Of a stretch of 64,000 nucleotides of DNA, positions 18,013-26,455 are shown piece by piece; positions within the stretch are counted from its first letter, which is position 1; every line of letters begins with the position of its first letter. Below the pieces are notes generated by a model. The model saw nothing but the letters and a program-made list of their open reading frames with translations. It was not told where the DNA came from and did not search any database. The translations under genes were made by a program, and so were the position numbers. The stretch comes from Cognaticolwellia mytili (GTDB lineage Bacteria > Pseudomonadota > Gammaproteobacteria > Enterobacterales > Alteromonadaceae): the NCBI RefSeq assembly GCF_002104475.1, contig NZ_NBOF01000002.1, positions 744,001 through 808,000 of the forward strand. The letters are read 5' to 3'.

Positions 18013-19584
18013 CTATATTTTATTAAAGCCGTGCTGTAAAACTTGGTTAATAAGTTCTCGTTGTTCTGGTAATTTACCTATCAACAAGCCACTAGCAAGA
18101 TCTATACGCTCAAACATTTCATTAGCTTTAACTGAATCGCTATAGGCTGCTTTATTATCACTAATATCGGTATTAAAGTTCATGCCGTACAAAACATATA
18201 AATAACTATCTAAATTAAATGGTTCCCAAGCGTTATCAAAATCATATTTTGTTGGAGGCTTTGTTTGCCAGTAGCTGAGACGGTCAAGCAAATGATTTGG
18301 GATGCTTTTGACATCACAATTATCTCGCCAATATTGGCTATCTTGACGCTGTGAAATACAATAATGTAATTTGATGAATTCGACAGTTCGTTCCATACGC
18401 ATTGTAAAGTGTTGGTTAAATTTATCTTCAACATAGGCCATTTGTGCGCGAGTTCTTGGGAACTGTGCTGCAATCATATTTGCAGCGGCATCAAACAAAT
18501 AGATTGCTGACGCTTCTAATGGTTCCACAAAGCCTGCAGACATACCAATAGCAACACTGTTTTTATGCCAAAATTTCTTGTGGTAACCATGATTAAGTTT
18601 AATTTTTCGAATACTAAGTTCATCTGAGTAATCATCACCAATATAGTCAATGAGTTGCTGTTTTGCCTGACTCTCATCAATATACTTACTACTATAAACA
18701 TGCCCTACGCCACGACGTTCTTGCAGCCCTATATCCCAAATCCAACCTGATGTTTGTGCGGTTGCAACCGTATGCGTGTTAATTGCTTGTTGATTATCTT
18801 TATAAGGTACTTGAACAGCCAACGCTGTATCATTGAATAAAATGTCGCTAATATCATGCCAGTCAATGTTATAAGTTTGCTTTATAATCAATCCCTTAGC
18901 GCCACTACAATCGATGAAAAAATCAGCAGAAATTGAACTTTTTGAAACATGATCAGTTTCAACTGATGAGATAAACTCGTTGTCATCAAGAACAATATTA
19001 GTGACATTCGCACTGACAAATTTTACCCCGAGCTTGTTTATACAATGTTGCTTTAAAAAGTGGGCAAATTTATTAGCATTGAGGTGATAGGCATACTCTT
19101 GAGCTGCACTATATTCTGCCATAACAATTTGTTTAGGTGCCTTACCTGCATCACATAACCTAGCTTGCGAAGCAACAGCTCTGTCGTAAGGTTTTCGGGA
19201 GCCTTTATCTTGCATTAGCCAGTATGGAGCGAGATTAAAGTCATACGAGGAATGGCTAACAGTACTTAATGGGTGATAGTAACTTGATTGCTCATTTTCA
19301 GTCGGTGTATTTGTCCAATTAACAAATTCAGCACCTTGTTTAAACGTTGCATCACATTCACGAATAAAATCAGTTTCATTCACACCTATTTTACGTAGCG
19401 TTGCTCTTAAGTTTGGCCAAGTCCCCTCACCAACACCCAAAATTGGAATGTCAGGTGATTCGACTAATGTAACTTGAACACCGTCCTGCAATTTACTATT
19501 TAGGCTTTTAGCTAATATTGCAGCACTTAACCAACCTGCAGTGCCACCACCGATAATAAGGATATGATCATTCTTTGTGGTCAT
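18013..19584 (-). CDS. Flavin-dependent tryptophan-halogenase-like protein 2
   Basis: A 523-residue paralogue of the downstream halogenase. Shared landmarks are LIIGGGTAGWLSAA, VGEGTWPNLR, Lys82 in DATFKQGAEFVNW and the Glu in VEPLEASAIYLF. The WxWxIP motif reads GWIWDIG, again without proline. The two proteins align along their whole length and are clearly related, so this looks like an old tandem duplication followed by divergence. The gene is 135 bases downstream of the receptor gene, behind a hairpin with a T-rich tail, so its expression may depend on partial read-through. Confidence 0.85.
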   Translation of the reverse strand: MTTKNDHILIIGGGTAGWLSAAILAKSLNSKLQDGVQVTLVESPDIPILGVGEGTWPNLRATLRKIGVNETDFIRECDATFKQGAEFVNWTNTPTENEQSSYYHPLSTVSHSSYDFNLAPYWLMQDKGSRKPYDRAVASQARLCDAGKAPKQIVMAEYSAAQEYAYHLNANKFAHFLKQHCINKLGVKFVSANVTNIVLDDNEFISSVETDHVSKSSISADFFIDCSGAKGLIIKQTYNIDWHDISDILFNDTALAVQVPYKDNQQAINTHTVATAQTSGWIWDIGLQERRGVGHVYSSKYIDESQAKQQLIDYIGDDYSDELSIRKIKLNHGYHKKFWHKNSVAIGMSAGFVEPLEASAIYLFDAAANMIAAQFPRTRAQMAYVEDKFNQHFTMRMERTVEFIKLHYCISQRQDSQYWRDNCDVKSIPNHLLDRLSYWQTKPPTKYDFDNAWEPFNLDSYLYVLYGMNFNTDISDNKAAYSDSVKANEMFERIDLASGLLIGKLPEQRELINQVLQHGFNKI

Positions 19585-19661
19585 TTTGTTTTCTCATAGT
19601 GCGGTGAATCAAACATTAGCTATAGCAAAACGATTCAATTGAGGAAAGAGTTTAATTAATT

Positions 19662-19708
19662 TAGGAAAAATAAACTTGAAAGGGAGGGAGAACTACCCTT
19701 CCAAGTTT
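19662..19708 (-). terminator. Hairpin with T-tract between receptor and halogenase genes
   Basis: AAACTTG plus AAGGG (19672-19684) pair with CCCTT plus CAAGTTT (19696-19708) with one internal mismatch. On the minus strand a TTTATTTTT tail follows. It lies 12 bases after the receptor stop codon, so it probably reduces transcription into the halogenase genes and leaves the receptor the most abundant product. Confidence 0.65.
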
Positions 19709-19719
19709 AACGTTACTAC

Positions 19720-22278
19720 TTATAAACGGTAAGAAACCTTCAAGAAAACGTTACGGCCATTATCTGCCGCTAAACGCATTGCGGTGTAACCTTCACCAAA
19801 TCGTTGCGTTGTTGTTTCATTGAATAAGTTTGTACCCTCAATGCTTACATCTAGGTTTTCAGTAGCATGCCATGTGGCATTCATATCAAAAATTCCGTAA
19901 GAATCCCAATTGGTGCTACCACCAATACCTGTAGAAGGCGAAATAAAGCTATCACGGTAGGTATATGCAGCGCGTGCTGAGAACATATCATTTTCAAAGT
20001 AAGCACTTAGGTTATAACTAAGCTTTGATAACCCAGACAATGGTTTCTCAACGATTGCATCATTTTCTTCTTGTAAGCCAAAGCCTTCAGTATAAGTTAC
20101 GTTTGCAGACCAACCAAACTCACCCATCTGTTGTTGATATTGAGCTTCAACACCTTGAAGTTCACCACCAAGACCCTGACCTGGCTCACTAACAATGTAT
20201 GTAGTGCCATTCGCTTGTATTCTACTTTCATTGGCACCAGGAACAATAAATGAGCGAATATCTTTATTAAATAAGGTTGCAGATAAAAGCGATTCCTCAT
20301 TAAAGTACCATTCCACACCAATATCTGCCTGCGTTGCACGGTACGGGTCAAGCTTGATACTACCACGAGTAATATTAATTGATGCCGCGCCTGAATTAGA
20401 AGACGGTATATTTGCTGCAGGGTTTAAGAAAGTGTAATTAGGGCGACTTATAACTTTAGCTGCCGACATACGTAAAATGACATTTTCCGATAAATTTAAT
20501 GCTAAGTTAAAGCTAGGTAACCAATCGCTATAGTCACTTTTTTCTGTTTCAATTTTTGACGTATCAATGTAACCATAATAGTCAGCTGAGGTATCAGTAG
20601 CTACATAACGTAAACCTAAGTTACCACGGTAATCATCGCCACTGAAATCACCTTGTACATACATGGCAAAAATATCTTCTTTAATAACACCATAGCTTGA
20701 TGTATTTAAGCTTTCGCCTGTTTTATGTGCGTTGTAATGAGCACGTAATTTATCACCACTAACTCTTGCAATGTTGGTTGGAGAGCCAGCTAATAAACCA
20801 ACTCCAGAATGGTTAAAGTGACCATCAGCAAATGTTGCTTTAGTAATACCTGTGGTTAAACTATCATCAAACGTCCAGGCATTAGAGTAGCTGGTAAATT
20901 CATGATCGCGTAATTTAACACCTGTTTTAAAATTCGAAACGGGTCCCCAATCGACTTCAAAATCAAAATCAACCTGAGCAAAAGTTTCTTCATCTTTACG
21001 GAAGCCAGCAGTAACAGCACCATTATTCAAAACATACTCTGAGTGGTCACTAGCATCAGTGCCATTTGGTGACAATAACATTGCCCCACTACCGGTCATA
21101 TCAAAATCAATTGAAAGATCACTATTACTTGAAACCCAACCAGCGTTATAGTTTCCGCCATCACCACCTGTTGCTTCAGTAGTACCTATTTTGGCATTAA
21201 CAGTATAAGCATCAGCGCTATACTCTATTTCATAAGCTAATACTTCTGTGTCCATTTCAGCATTACGGGTATTCTGATCATCAAACGGAGCACCGGCATA
21301 ATTACCATTTAAAGCAAAGCCATTTGTTGGAGAGAATTCAGTTGCACCAGTAACATTAGCGTTGAAACCATCAGGATCTGTACCTGCAATTATTAAATAG
21401 TTTTGGTTGCTGTTTGCTGCATCTAAATCGACATGAAAGTAGTGTAAGTTCATAGACAATGAATCAGATGGCGCATACTGAAGTGTTAAATCAATAGCAT
21501 CTCGCTCACGAGTTTGTGCAAACTCAGCAATACCAGCGCCGGCCCAACCATCATCCATATAGTTTTCAGCTTTATGGGCACGACCTATCGTTTCTAATGT
21601 TGATAAGGCAGCCAAAATACCAAAGTTTTCATCATTGTTTTTCCAGCTATACATACCAGTAAAGCCTTTGCCATTTTCATCGGCAATACTATTATCTTGA
21701 TATTCTGCAGATAGAAATAATGTATTTGCATCCAAATCTAGAGGTTTACGAGTACGTACGACAACCGTACCACCTACGCCACCTTCATCAAGAGTTGCTG
21801 TTGGTGATTTATAAACATCAACACCAGCAACTAACTCTGGCGGCAATAAATCCATATCAAACGAACGTTTTGCTGCTTGTTGAGAGAACCAACCAGTAGA
21901 AGCAACATAATTGCCATTCATACTAACCTGAGTAAGTTCAGAGTTTGTGCCACGGATAGAAACATCCCCCCCCTCACCAGCAAAGCTTCTAACAATACTT
22001 ACACCAGGGATTCTCTGTAGTGATTCTGCAATGTTGCGGTCAGGGAACTTACCAATGTCCTCAGCTGAAATCGAATCTACAACTGCATCAGCAAAGCGTT
22101 TTTGGTTGAGCGCCTCTTTAAGTGAACCGCGAATACCGGTAACTTGAATTCGTTCTACTTCTTTCTCGGCTTTATCAGCTGTATCTTCTGCAGCCATTGC
22201 AAATGGTGAAGCACCACCTGCAAGGATCAAAGCGATACTGCTCGCCAATACGCCTTTTTTAAATGTTTTAGATGACAT
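19720..22278 (-). CDS. TonB-dependent outer-membrane receptor, probable chitooligosaccharide/GlcNAc uptake
   Basis: A large TonB-dependent transporter. The open frame begins with GTG at 22296, but the ATG at 22278 has a UAAGGGAAAG ribosome site and starts a signal peptide ending near FAMAAEDTA. That gives 852 residues. A TonB-box-like segment (ERIQVTGIRGS) precedes the plug domain (about 50-170, with SISAEDIGKFPDRNIAESLQ), and the barrel ends in VFLKVSYRL. The plug sequence is of the group common in Alteromonadales and Caulobacter carbohydrate loci. Two NagR-type palindromes stand 54-90 bases upstream. Substrate is inferred from regulon and neighbours. A hairpin separates it from the halogenase genes. 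Confidence 0.88.
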   Translation of the reverse strand: MSSKTFKKGVLASSIALILAGGASPFAMAAEDTADKAEKEVERIQVTGIRGSLKEALNQKRFADAVVDSISAEDIGKFPDRNIAESLQRIPGVSIVRSFAGEGGDVSIRGTNSELTQVSMNGNYVASTGWFSQQAAKRSFDMDLLPPELVAGVDVYKSPTATLDEGGVGGTVVVRTRKPLDLDANTLFLSAEYQDNSIADENGKGFTGMYSWKNNDENFGILAALSTLETIGRAHKAENYMDDGWAGAGIAEFAQTRERDAIDLTLQYAPSDSLSMNLHYFHVDLDAANSNQNYLIIAGTDPDGFNANVTGATEFSPTNGFALNGNYAGAPFDDQNTRNAEMDTEVLAYEIEYSADAYTVNAKIGTTEATGGDGGNYNAGWVSSNSDLSIDFDMTGSGAMLLSPNGTDASDHSEYVLNNGAVTAGFRKDEETFAQVDFDFEVDWGPVSNFKTGVKLRDHEFTSYSNAWTFDDSLTTGITKATFADGHFNHSGVGLLAGSPTNIARVSGDKLRAHYNAHKTGESLNTSSYGVIKEDIFAMYVQGDFSGDDYRGNLGLRYVATDTSADYYGYIDTSKIETEKSDYSDWLPSFNLALNLSENVILRMSAAKVISRPNYTFLNPAANIPSSNSGAASINITRGSIKLDPYRATQADIGVEWYFNEESLLSATLFNKDIRSFIVPGANESRIQANGTTYIVSEPGQGLGGELQGVEAQYQQQMGEFGWSANVTYTEGFGLQEENDAIVEKPLSGLSKLSYNLSAYFENDMFSARAAYTYRDSFISPSTGIGGSTNWDSYGIFDMNATWHATENLDVSIEGTNLFNETTTQRFGEGYTAMRLAADNGRNVFLKVSYRL

Positions 22279-22331
22279 CGACTTTCCCTTACACACGTTT
22301 TATATAGTAGTTATTTTGTATAACCTTGATG

Positions 22332-22347
22332 AAGACAGCGCTGTCTT
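22332..22347. promoter_or_regulatory. NagR operator B1, upstream of the receptor gene
   Basis: A perfect 16-bp palindrome AAGACAGCGCTGTCTT. Its centre is exactly 22 bp from that of operator B2, about two helical turns, so two repressor dimers could bind on the same face of the DNA. Confidence 0.82.
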
Positions 22348-22354
22348 TTACTTA

Positions 22355-22368
22355 TGACAACGCTGTCA
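22355..22368. promoter_or_regulatory. NagR operator B2, upstream of the receptor gene
   Basis: TGACAACGCTGTCA, palindromic except for one base pair, and the reverse complement of the core of operator A. It is the distal member of a tandem pair in front of the TonB-dependent receptor gene. Confidence 0.82.
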
Positions 22369-22569
22369 TTAACTAACTAAAACCTTACACAATAATATTC
22401 ACCTTGGCTACACTTGATTACAAATTAATCTATCACATTTAATTAAGTAACTGAAAATAAATAAATTAAAGTTTTTAATAGATGAATTAAACACTATTAG
22501 TAAGGCGTAAAATATGCGTTTATTATTCATTTTTATTGAATAAACGTGTTTAACAAGTAAATAAAGTGC

Positions 22570-22595
22570 ATAAAAAAGGAGGCTGATAGCCTCCT
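22570..22595 (-). terminator. Terminator of pgi
   Basis: Stem AGGAGGCT/AGCCTCCT (22577-22584, 22588-22595) with a three-base loop, followed on the minus strand by six or seven Ts. It lies 20 bases past the pgi stop codon and separates pgi from the receptor operon. Confidence 0.9.
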
Positions 22596-22614
22596 AATAG
22601 ACTTGTTATTTTCA

Positions 22615-24258
22615 CTATGTTTTTGCTGATAGGTAATAATTCATCAAGCGTTTTGTTGAACAATCATGATTTGCTGATAGCTTTTTGTTTTCCAACTCTT
22701 GCTGAATATTGGCTGCTAAGCCCTTGCCAAGTTCAACGCCCCATTGATCAAAAGAACAAACTTGTAAAATGATGCCCTGCACGAATATTTTATGCTCATA
22801 GAGTGCAATCAATTGGCCTAAATTATATGGGTCGATACGTTTTAATAAAATTGTATTTGTCGGACGATTACCTTTGTGAACCTTATGAGGCGCTACTTTG
22901 TCGATATAGTCTGCTGTTCTACCTTTCGCTTGTAAGTCTTCACGCACTTGTTGTTCATCAACGCCAGTCATTAACGCTTGAGTTTGCGCAAAGAAATTTG
23001 CCATTAAGGTTTCATGATGGCCTTTTATTGGTGTAACACTCGCGACTGAGCCAATAAAATCAGCAGGAACAACATTATTACTCTGATGTAAGTATTGATA
23101 AAAGGCGTGTTGCCCATTAATACCAAGTTCGCCCCAAATTGATGGCACAGTAGGGTAACTAATTTCACTGCCGTCCCAAGTGACTGACTTACCATTACTT
23201 TCCATTTCTGCTTGTTGTAAATAAGCTGCTAGCATATGTAAGGTTTGGTCATAAGGTAAAATTGCTTGCGATTTAGCGCCTAAAAATGTGGTATTCCACA
23301 CACTAAGCAACGCCATGATCACCGGCATATTTTGTTCAAATGGTGCCTCTACAAAATGCTTGTCCATCGCATTGGCACCGGCTAGCAACTGCTTAAATTT
23401 GTCAAAACCTAAGTCGAGTGCAATTGCTAAACCAATGGCTGACCATAATGAAAATCGTCCACCAACCCAATCCCACATGTCAAAAATATTCTCTTGCTTG
23501 ATACCAAACGACATCGCATTCTCGGTATTGGCGGTCACGGCAACAAAGTGTTTAGCAACTGATTTTTCATCAAACGAAGCAGCAGTTAGCCAGTTAATCG
23601 CTGTTTTTGCATTAGTCATGGTTTCGGTAGTGGTAAAGGTTTTACTAGAAACAATAAACAGTACTTTTTCAGGCTCGAGTGGTCGTAAAATTTCTGCTAT
23701 CTGCGCGCCATCAACGTTAGAAACATAATGAACATTAACGCAATTATCACTGTAGTTTTTTAGCGCTTCAGTCACCATTTGAGGGCCTAAGTTCGAGCCT
23801 CCAACACCGATGTTAACAATATCAGTAATACGTTTACCGGAATAACCAAGCCATCGCCCTTGTCTTACTTGCTCAACAAAATTCGCCATTTTTTCTAACT
23901 GGTCGTTCACCTGTTGGCTTATATTTTTACCATCAAGCACAAGGTCTTCATCAACAGAGCCTCGTAATGCGGTATGTAAAACAGCTCTATCTTCCGTTTT
24001 ATTGATTTTTTCACCGCTAAACATTTTATTTCGCCATGCTGCCAGTTCACATTCATTGGCCAATTCAATAAGGCTTTGCTTAGTTTCACTATCAATTAAG
24101 TTTTTTGAATAATCGAGCAGCATATTTGGCAATTCAATCGAAAATTTGTCAAAGCGATTTTCATCGGTCGCAAATAAATCATTCATGTGCTGTAACTTCA
24201 TATTATCAGCATGTTTAGCTAGTTTTTTCCAACTAGGTAGTAATTGACGACTCGACAT
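22615..24258 (-). CDS. pgi: Glucose-6-phosphate isomerase
   Basis: Interconverts fructose-6-P and glucose-6-P. A 547-residue cytoplasmic enzyme of the bacterial/eukaryotic type. Signatures seen are VNIGVGGSNLGPQMV, FIVSSKTFTTTETM, GGRFSLWSAIGL, the motif with the catalytic Glu (about SNGKSVTWDGSEI) and GINGQHAFYQYLHQ with the active-site His. The C-terminus contains the catalytic Lys region (DQWGVELGKGLA). A NagR-type palindrome lies 50-70 bases upstream of the ATG, which places this central enzyme under GlcNAc control. This makes sense because GlcNAc catabolism delivers fructose-6-P and glucose-6-P must be made from it. Confidence 0.97.
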   Translation of the reverse strand: MSSRQLLPSWKKLAKHADNMKLQHMNDLFATDENRFDKFSIELPNMLLDYSKNLIDSETKQSLIELANECELAAWRNKMFSGEKINKTEDRAVLHTALRGSVDEDLVLDGKNISQQVNDQLEKMANFVEQVRQGRWLGYSGKRITDIVNIGVGGSNLGPQMVTEALKNYSDNCVNVHYVSNVDGAQIAEILRPLEPEKVLFIVSSKTFTTTETMTNAKTAINWLTAASFDEKSVAKHFVAVTANTENAMSFGIKQENIFDMWDWVGGRFSLWSAIGLAIALDLGFDKFKQLLAGANAMDKHFVEAPFEQNMPVIMALLSVWNTTFLGAKSQAILPYDQTLHMLAAYLQQAEMESNGKSVTWDGSEISYPTVPSIWGELGINGQHAFYQYLHQSNNVVPADFIGSVASVTPIKGHHETLMANFFAQTQALMTGVDEQQVREDLQAKGRTADYIDKVAPHKVHKGNRPTNTILLKRIDPYNLGQLIALYEHKIFVQGIILQVCSFDQWGVELGKGLAANIQQELENKKLSANHDCSTKRLMNYYLSAKT

Positions 24259-24308
24259 TTTTATCCCCTAAATGAACAAATATTGAATTATTTATCGCAC
24301 TGTATTAA

Positions 24309-24330
24309 CAAATGACAGCGCTGTCAATTG
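24309..24330. promoter_or_regulatory. NagR operator C, between pgi and nagR
   Basis: Perfect core palindrome TGACAGCGCTGTCA (24313-24326) with near-complete flanking symmetry CAAA/AATTG. It lies in the divergent region of pgi and the LacI regulator gene, so it can control both and give autoregulation. Confidence 0.87.
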
Positions 24331-24473
24331 CTAATTATGTACTACCTTATAGCCAAATATGATCATCATAGTGACAAAAAACTGATAATTAAGGTTGCTG
24401 ACAGCCAAGAGAAACAATACTCTTAGGCTCAAAATGATTTTCTACCAAGAATGACTTAAGGCTTTAACTGCAA

Positions 24474-25490
24474 ATGAAAGCAACGATTAATGATGTCGCT
24501 AAACTAGCGGGAGTTTCAATAAAAACAGTTTCTCGTGTAATGAACAATGAGCCTTCCGTGCGCCAGCCTACTCGCGAAAAAGTAATGGCGGTAGTAGAAG
24601 AGTTAAATTACCAACCTAACTTAGCAGCAAGAAATCTCGCGGGTACAAAATCATTTAGTATTGCTTTTATCTACGATAATCCGAATGCCTACTATGTTAT
24701 TGATATGCAAAATGGAATTTTAGCTGCTTGTAAAAAACAAGGCTTTGAGTTGCTGATTCACCCTTGTGATGCAAAAGCAGATAATTTACTTGCTGAAATA
24801 ACCAAAATGGTTAAGCACTCTCGCATTGCAGGTTTGGTATTAACACCGCCATTTTCTGAGCAACCAGCGTTTGTTCAACAAATGAAAGACCTTGATATTG
24901 AAGTGGTTAGAATTGTTTCTGGCGATATTGCTCCTGACGACATTGCTCCATGTATTATGGTTAATGACCATGCGGCGGCACAAAGTATCACCCAGCATTT
25001 AGTCGATTTAGGGCATAAAAAAATTGGCTTTATCGCCGGTGAAGCTGAACATAGATCAACTGTTGAACGTCTTAGAGGTTATAAACAGGCCTTAGTAGAC
25101 AATGCTATTACATTAGATGAGTCACTGATCATCAATGGCGAATATTCATTTGAATCAGGTGTTAAAGGTGCAAAAGAATTACTTAACGGCGAAGAAAAGC
25201 CAACCGCAATATTTTCCTGTAATGATGAAATTGCCGCAGGAGCGCTATTCGCTTCACGTTTAATGGGAATTTCAATTCCAGAACAATTATCTATAACCGG
25301 CTTCGAGAACAGTCCATTCTCTCGTCAAACATGGCCAACTTTAACAACAGCAGATCAACCGAATCAACAAATTGCCGAAGATGCTGCTAATTTACTCATT
25401 GCTTGCTCTCGAAAGCAAAAAAACAATCCTGAAACACAGCAATACACACCTCAATTGGTAGTTCGAGACTCAACAGGGAAAGCGAGCTAA
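24474..25490 (+). CDS. nagR: LacI-family repressor, probable NagR
   Basis: A 338-residue LacI/GalR regulator. The N-terminal helix-turn-helix is TINDVAKLAGVSIKTVSRVMNN (residues 3-24), with the hinge helix PNLAARNLAG after it. The effector domain follows, with landmarks such as HLVDLGHKKIGFIAG and IFSCNDEIAAGAL. LacI-type NagR proteins are established regulators of GlcNAc catabolism in Shewanella and relatives. The local palindromes with central CG are the kind of site LacI proteins bind. It diverges from pgi with one operator in between. The inducer, probably GlcNAc-6-P or GlcN-6-P, is inferred. Confidence 0.87.
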   Translation: MKATINDVAKLAGVSIKTVSRVMNNEPSVRQPTREKVMAVVEELNYQPNLAARNLAGTKSFSIAFIYDNPNAYYVIDMQNGILAACKKQGFELLIHPCDAKADNLLAEITKMVKHSRIAGLVLTPPFSEQPAFVQQMKDLDIEVVRIVSGDIAPDDIAPCIMVNDHAAAQSITQHLVDLGHKKIGFIAGEAEHRSTVERLRGYKQALVDNAITLDESLIINGEYSFESGVKGAKELLNGEEKPTAIFSCNDEIAAGALFASRLMGISIPEQLSITGFENSPFSRQTWPTLTTADQPNQQIAEDAANLLIACSRKQKNNPETQQYTPQLVVRDSTGKAS

Positions 25491-25533
25491 TTTTCGAATC
25501 AAGTATAGAAGAATCGTAAGTTAGTACCGTTAA

Positions 25534-26142
25534 CTATAATGAGTATCCCTTAATAAACATGGCGATACTCGACTGTAAATAACTGTCGACTTCAGCTTCC
25601 GAAATTTGTTTTTTGGTATTAAATTCTACTCGCATCCAGCATTCACCTTTTGTTAGGTTTAAAAACTGTAATGCAGCAAATTTTGGCTCGGGAATATTTA
25701 ACTGTTGCTTATCGTGAAATTCAGCCATTAATTTCGCCACTTCATCAGTAATTCTTTCTGGCCCTTCTTGATAAAATAACTCTGAAAGTTGTGGGTGTGA
25801 CTTTGATTCATAAGCACATATTTTATGAATCGCTAGTGCTTCTTTAGACGTTAACATAGCCAAAAACCGTTTCGCTAATATCAGTAGTATTTCTGCTGGC
25901 TCACTCGTACTAGTAACCGAAAATTCAGTCATGTGATATGAATCGCACTTTTGCTTTATCGAGGCAGCAAACAGCTCATCTTTGTTACCAAAATGACTAT
26001 AAACAGTTTGTTTTGAAACATTGGCATTTTTAGCAATTAAATCCATGCTAGTTGCGCTATATCCTTGCTCCGTAAAAAGCATGGTTGCTGCATCAAGTAT
26101 TTGTTTTCTTTTACTTTCACTTTTACTTCTAACATTTACCAT
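25534..26142 (-). CDS. TetR/AcrR-family transcriptional regulator
   Basis: About 202 residues. The N-terminal domain shows the TetR pattern RKQILDAATMLFTEQGYSAT...MDLIAKNANVSKQTVYSHFGNKDELF. The C-terminal ligand domain resembles the AcrR-type group with YHM...RFLAMLTSKEALAIHKI. The frame opens with TTG at 26163; I prefer the ATG at 26142, closer to the usual spacing before the helix-turn-helix. It lies divergent to an RND efflux operon whose promoter carries four AGTCTAGTT-type half-sites, so it is the likely repressor of that pump. Confidence 0.85.
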   Translation of the reverse strand: MVNVRSKSESKRKQILDAATMLFTEQGYSATSMDLIAKNANVSKQTVYSHFGNKDELFAASIKQKCDSYHMTEFSVTSTSEPAEILLILAKRFLAMLTSKEALAIHKICAYESKSHPQLSELFYQEGPERITDEVAKLMAEFHDKQQLNIPEPKFAALQFLNLTKGECWMRVEFNTKKQISEAEVDSYLQSSIAMFIKGYSL

Positions 26143-26381
26143 ACAACCAATCACCACTATCAATTAAAACAACTAACGAAAATACTATATGCCATAGAGC
26201 GAAGGGCCGTTATTAATCCCTCACGCTATATTTATGCGGCATAATACAAATTTATCTAGCCTAATGGCAACTTATTCAACTTAGTTCTTACGCATGCTAA
26301 TTTCTCACTAAAAAAGATAAGTAACCATAAGGAAAAATAAGCACATAAAAATTTACAATTGGACTATAACATACACTAAAT

Positions 26382-26428
26382 TAAACTGGACAGTCTAGTT
26401 TGATTAAACTAGACTCACTAGTCTAGTT
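26382..26428. promoter_or_regulatory. Operator array for the TetR regulator
   Basis: Three exact 9-bp half-sites alternate in direction: AGTCTAGTT (26392-26400), AACTAGACT (26407-26415) and AGTCTAGTT (26420-26428), with spacers of 6 and 4 bases. A degenerate fourth copy (AAACTGGAC, 26383-26391) abuts the first. The array ends 28 bases before the GTG start of the efflux operon. TetR dimers bind such inverted half-sites, and alternative pairing of half-sites is possible. Confidence 0.75.
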
Positions 26429-26455
26429 AATAGTTTTTATTTTAAGGCCACCTCC

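Noticed and set aside
16453-19584. Natural-product biosynthetic cluster suggested by halogenases
   Set aside because: No synthase, transporter or tailoring genes of secondary metabolism are present; all neighbours belong to GlcNAc/chitin use.
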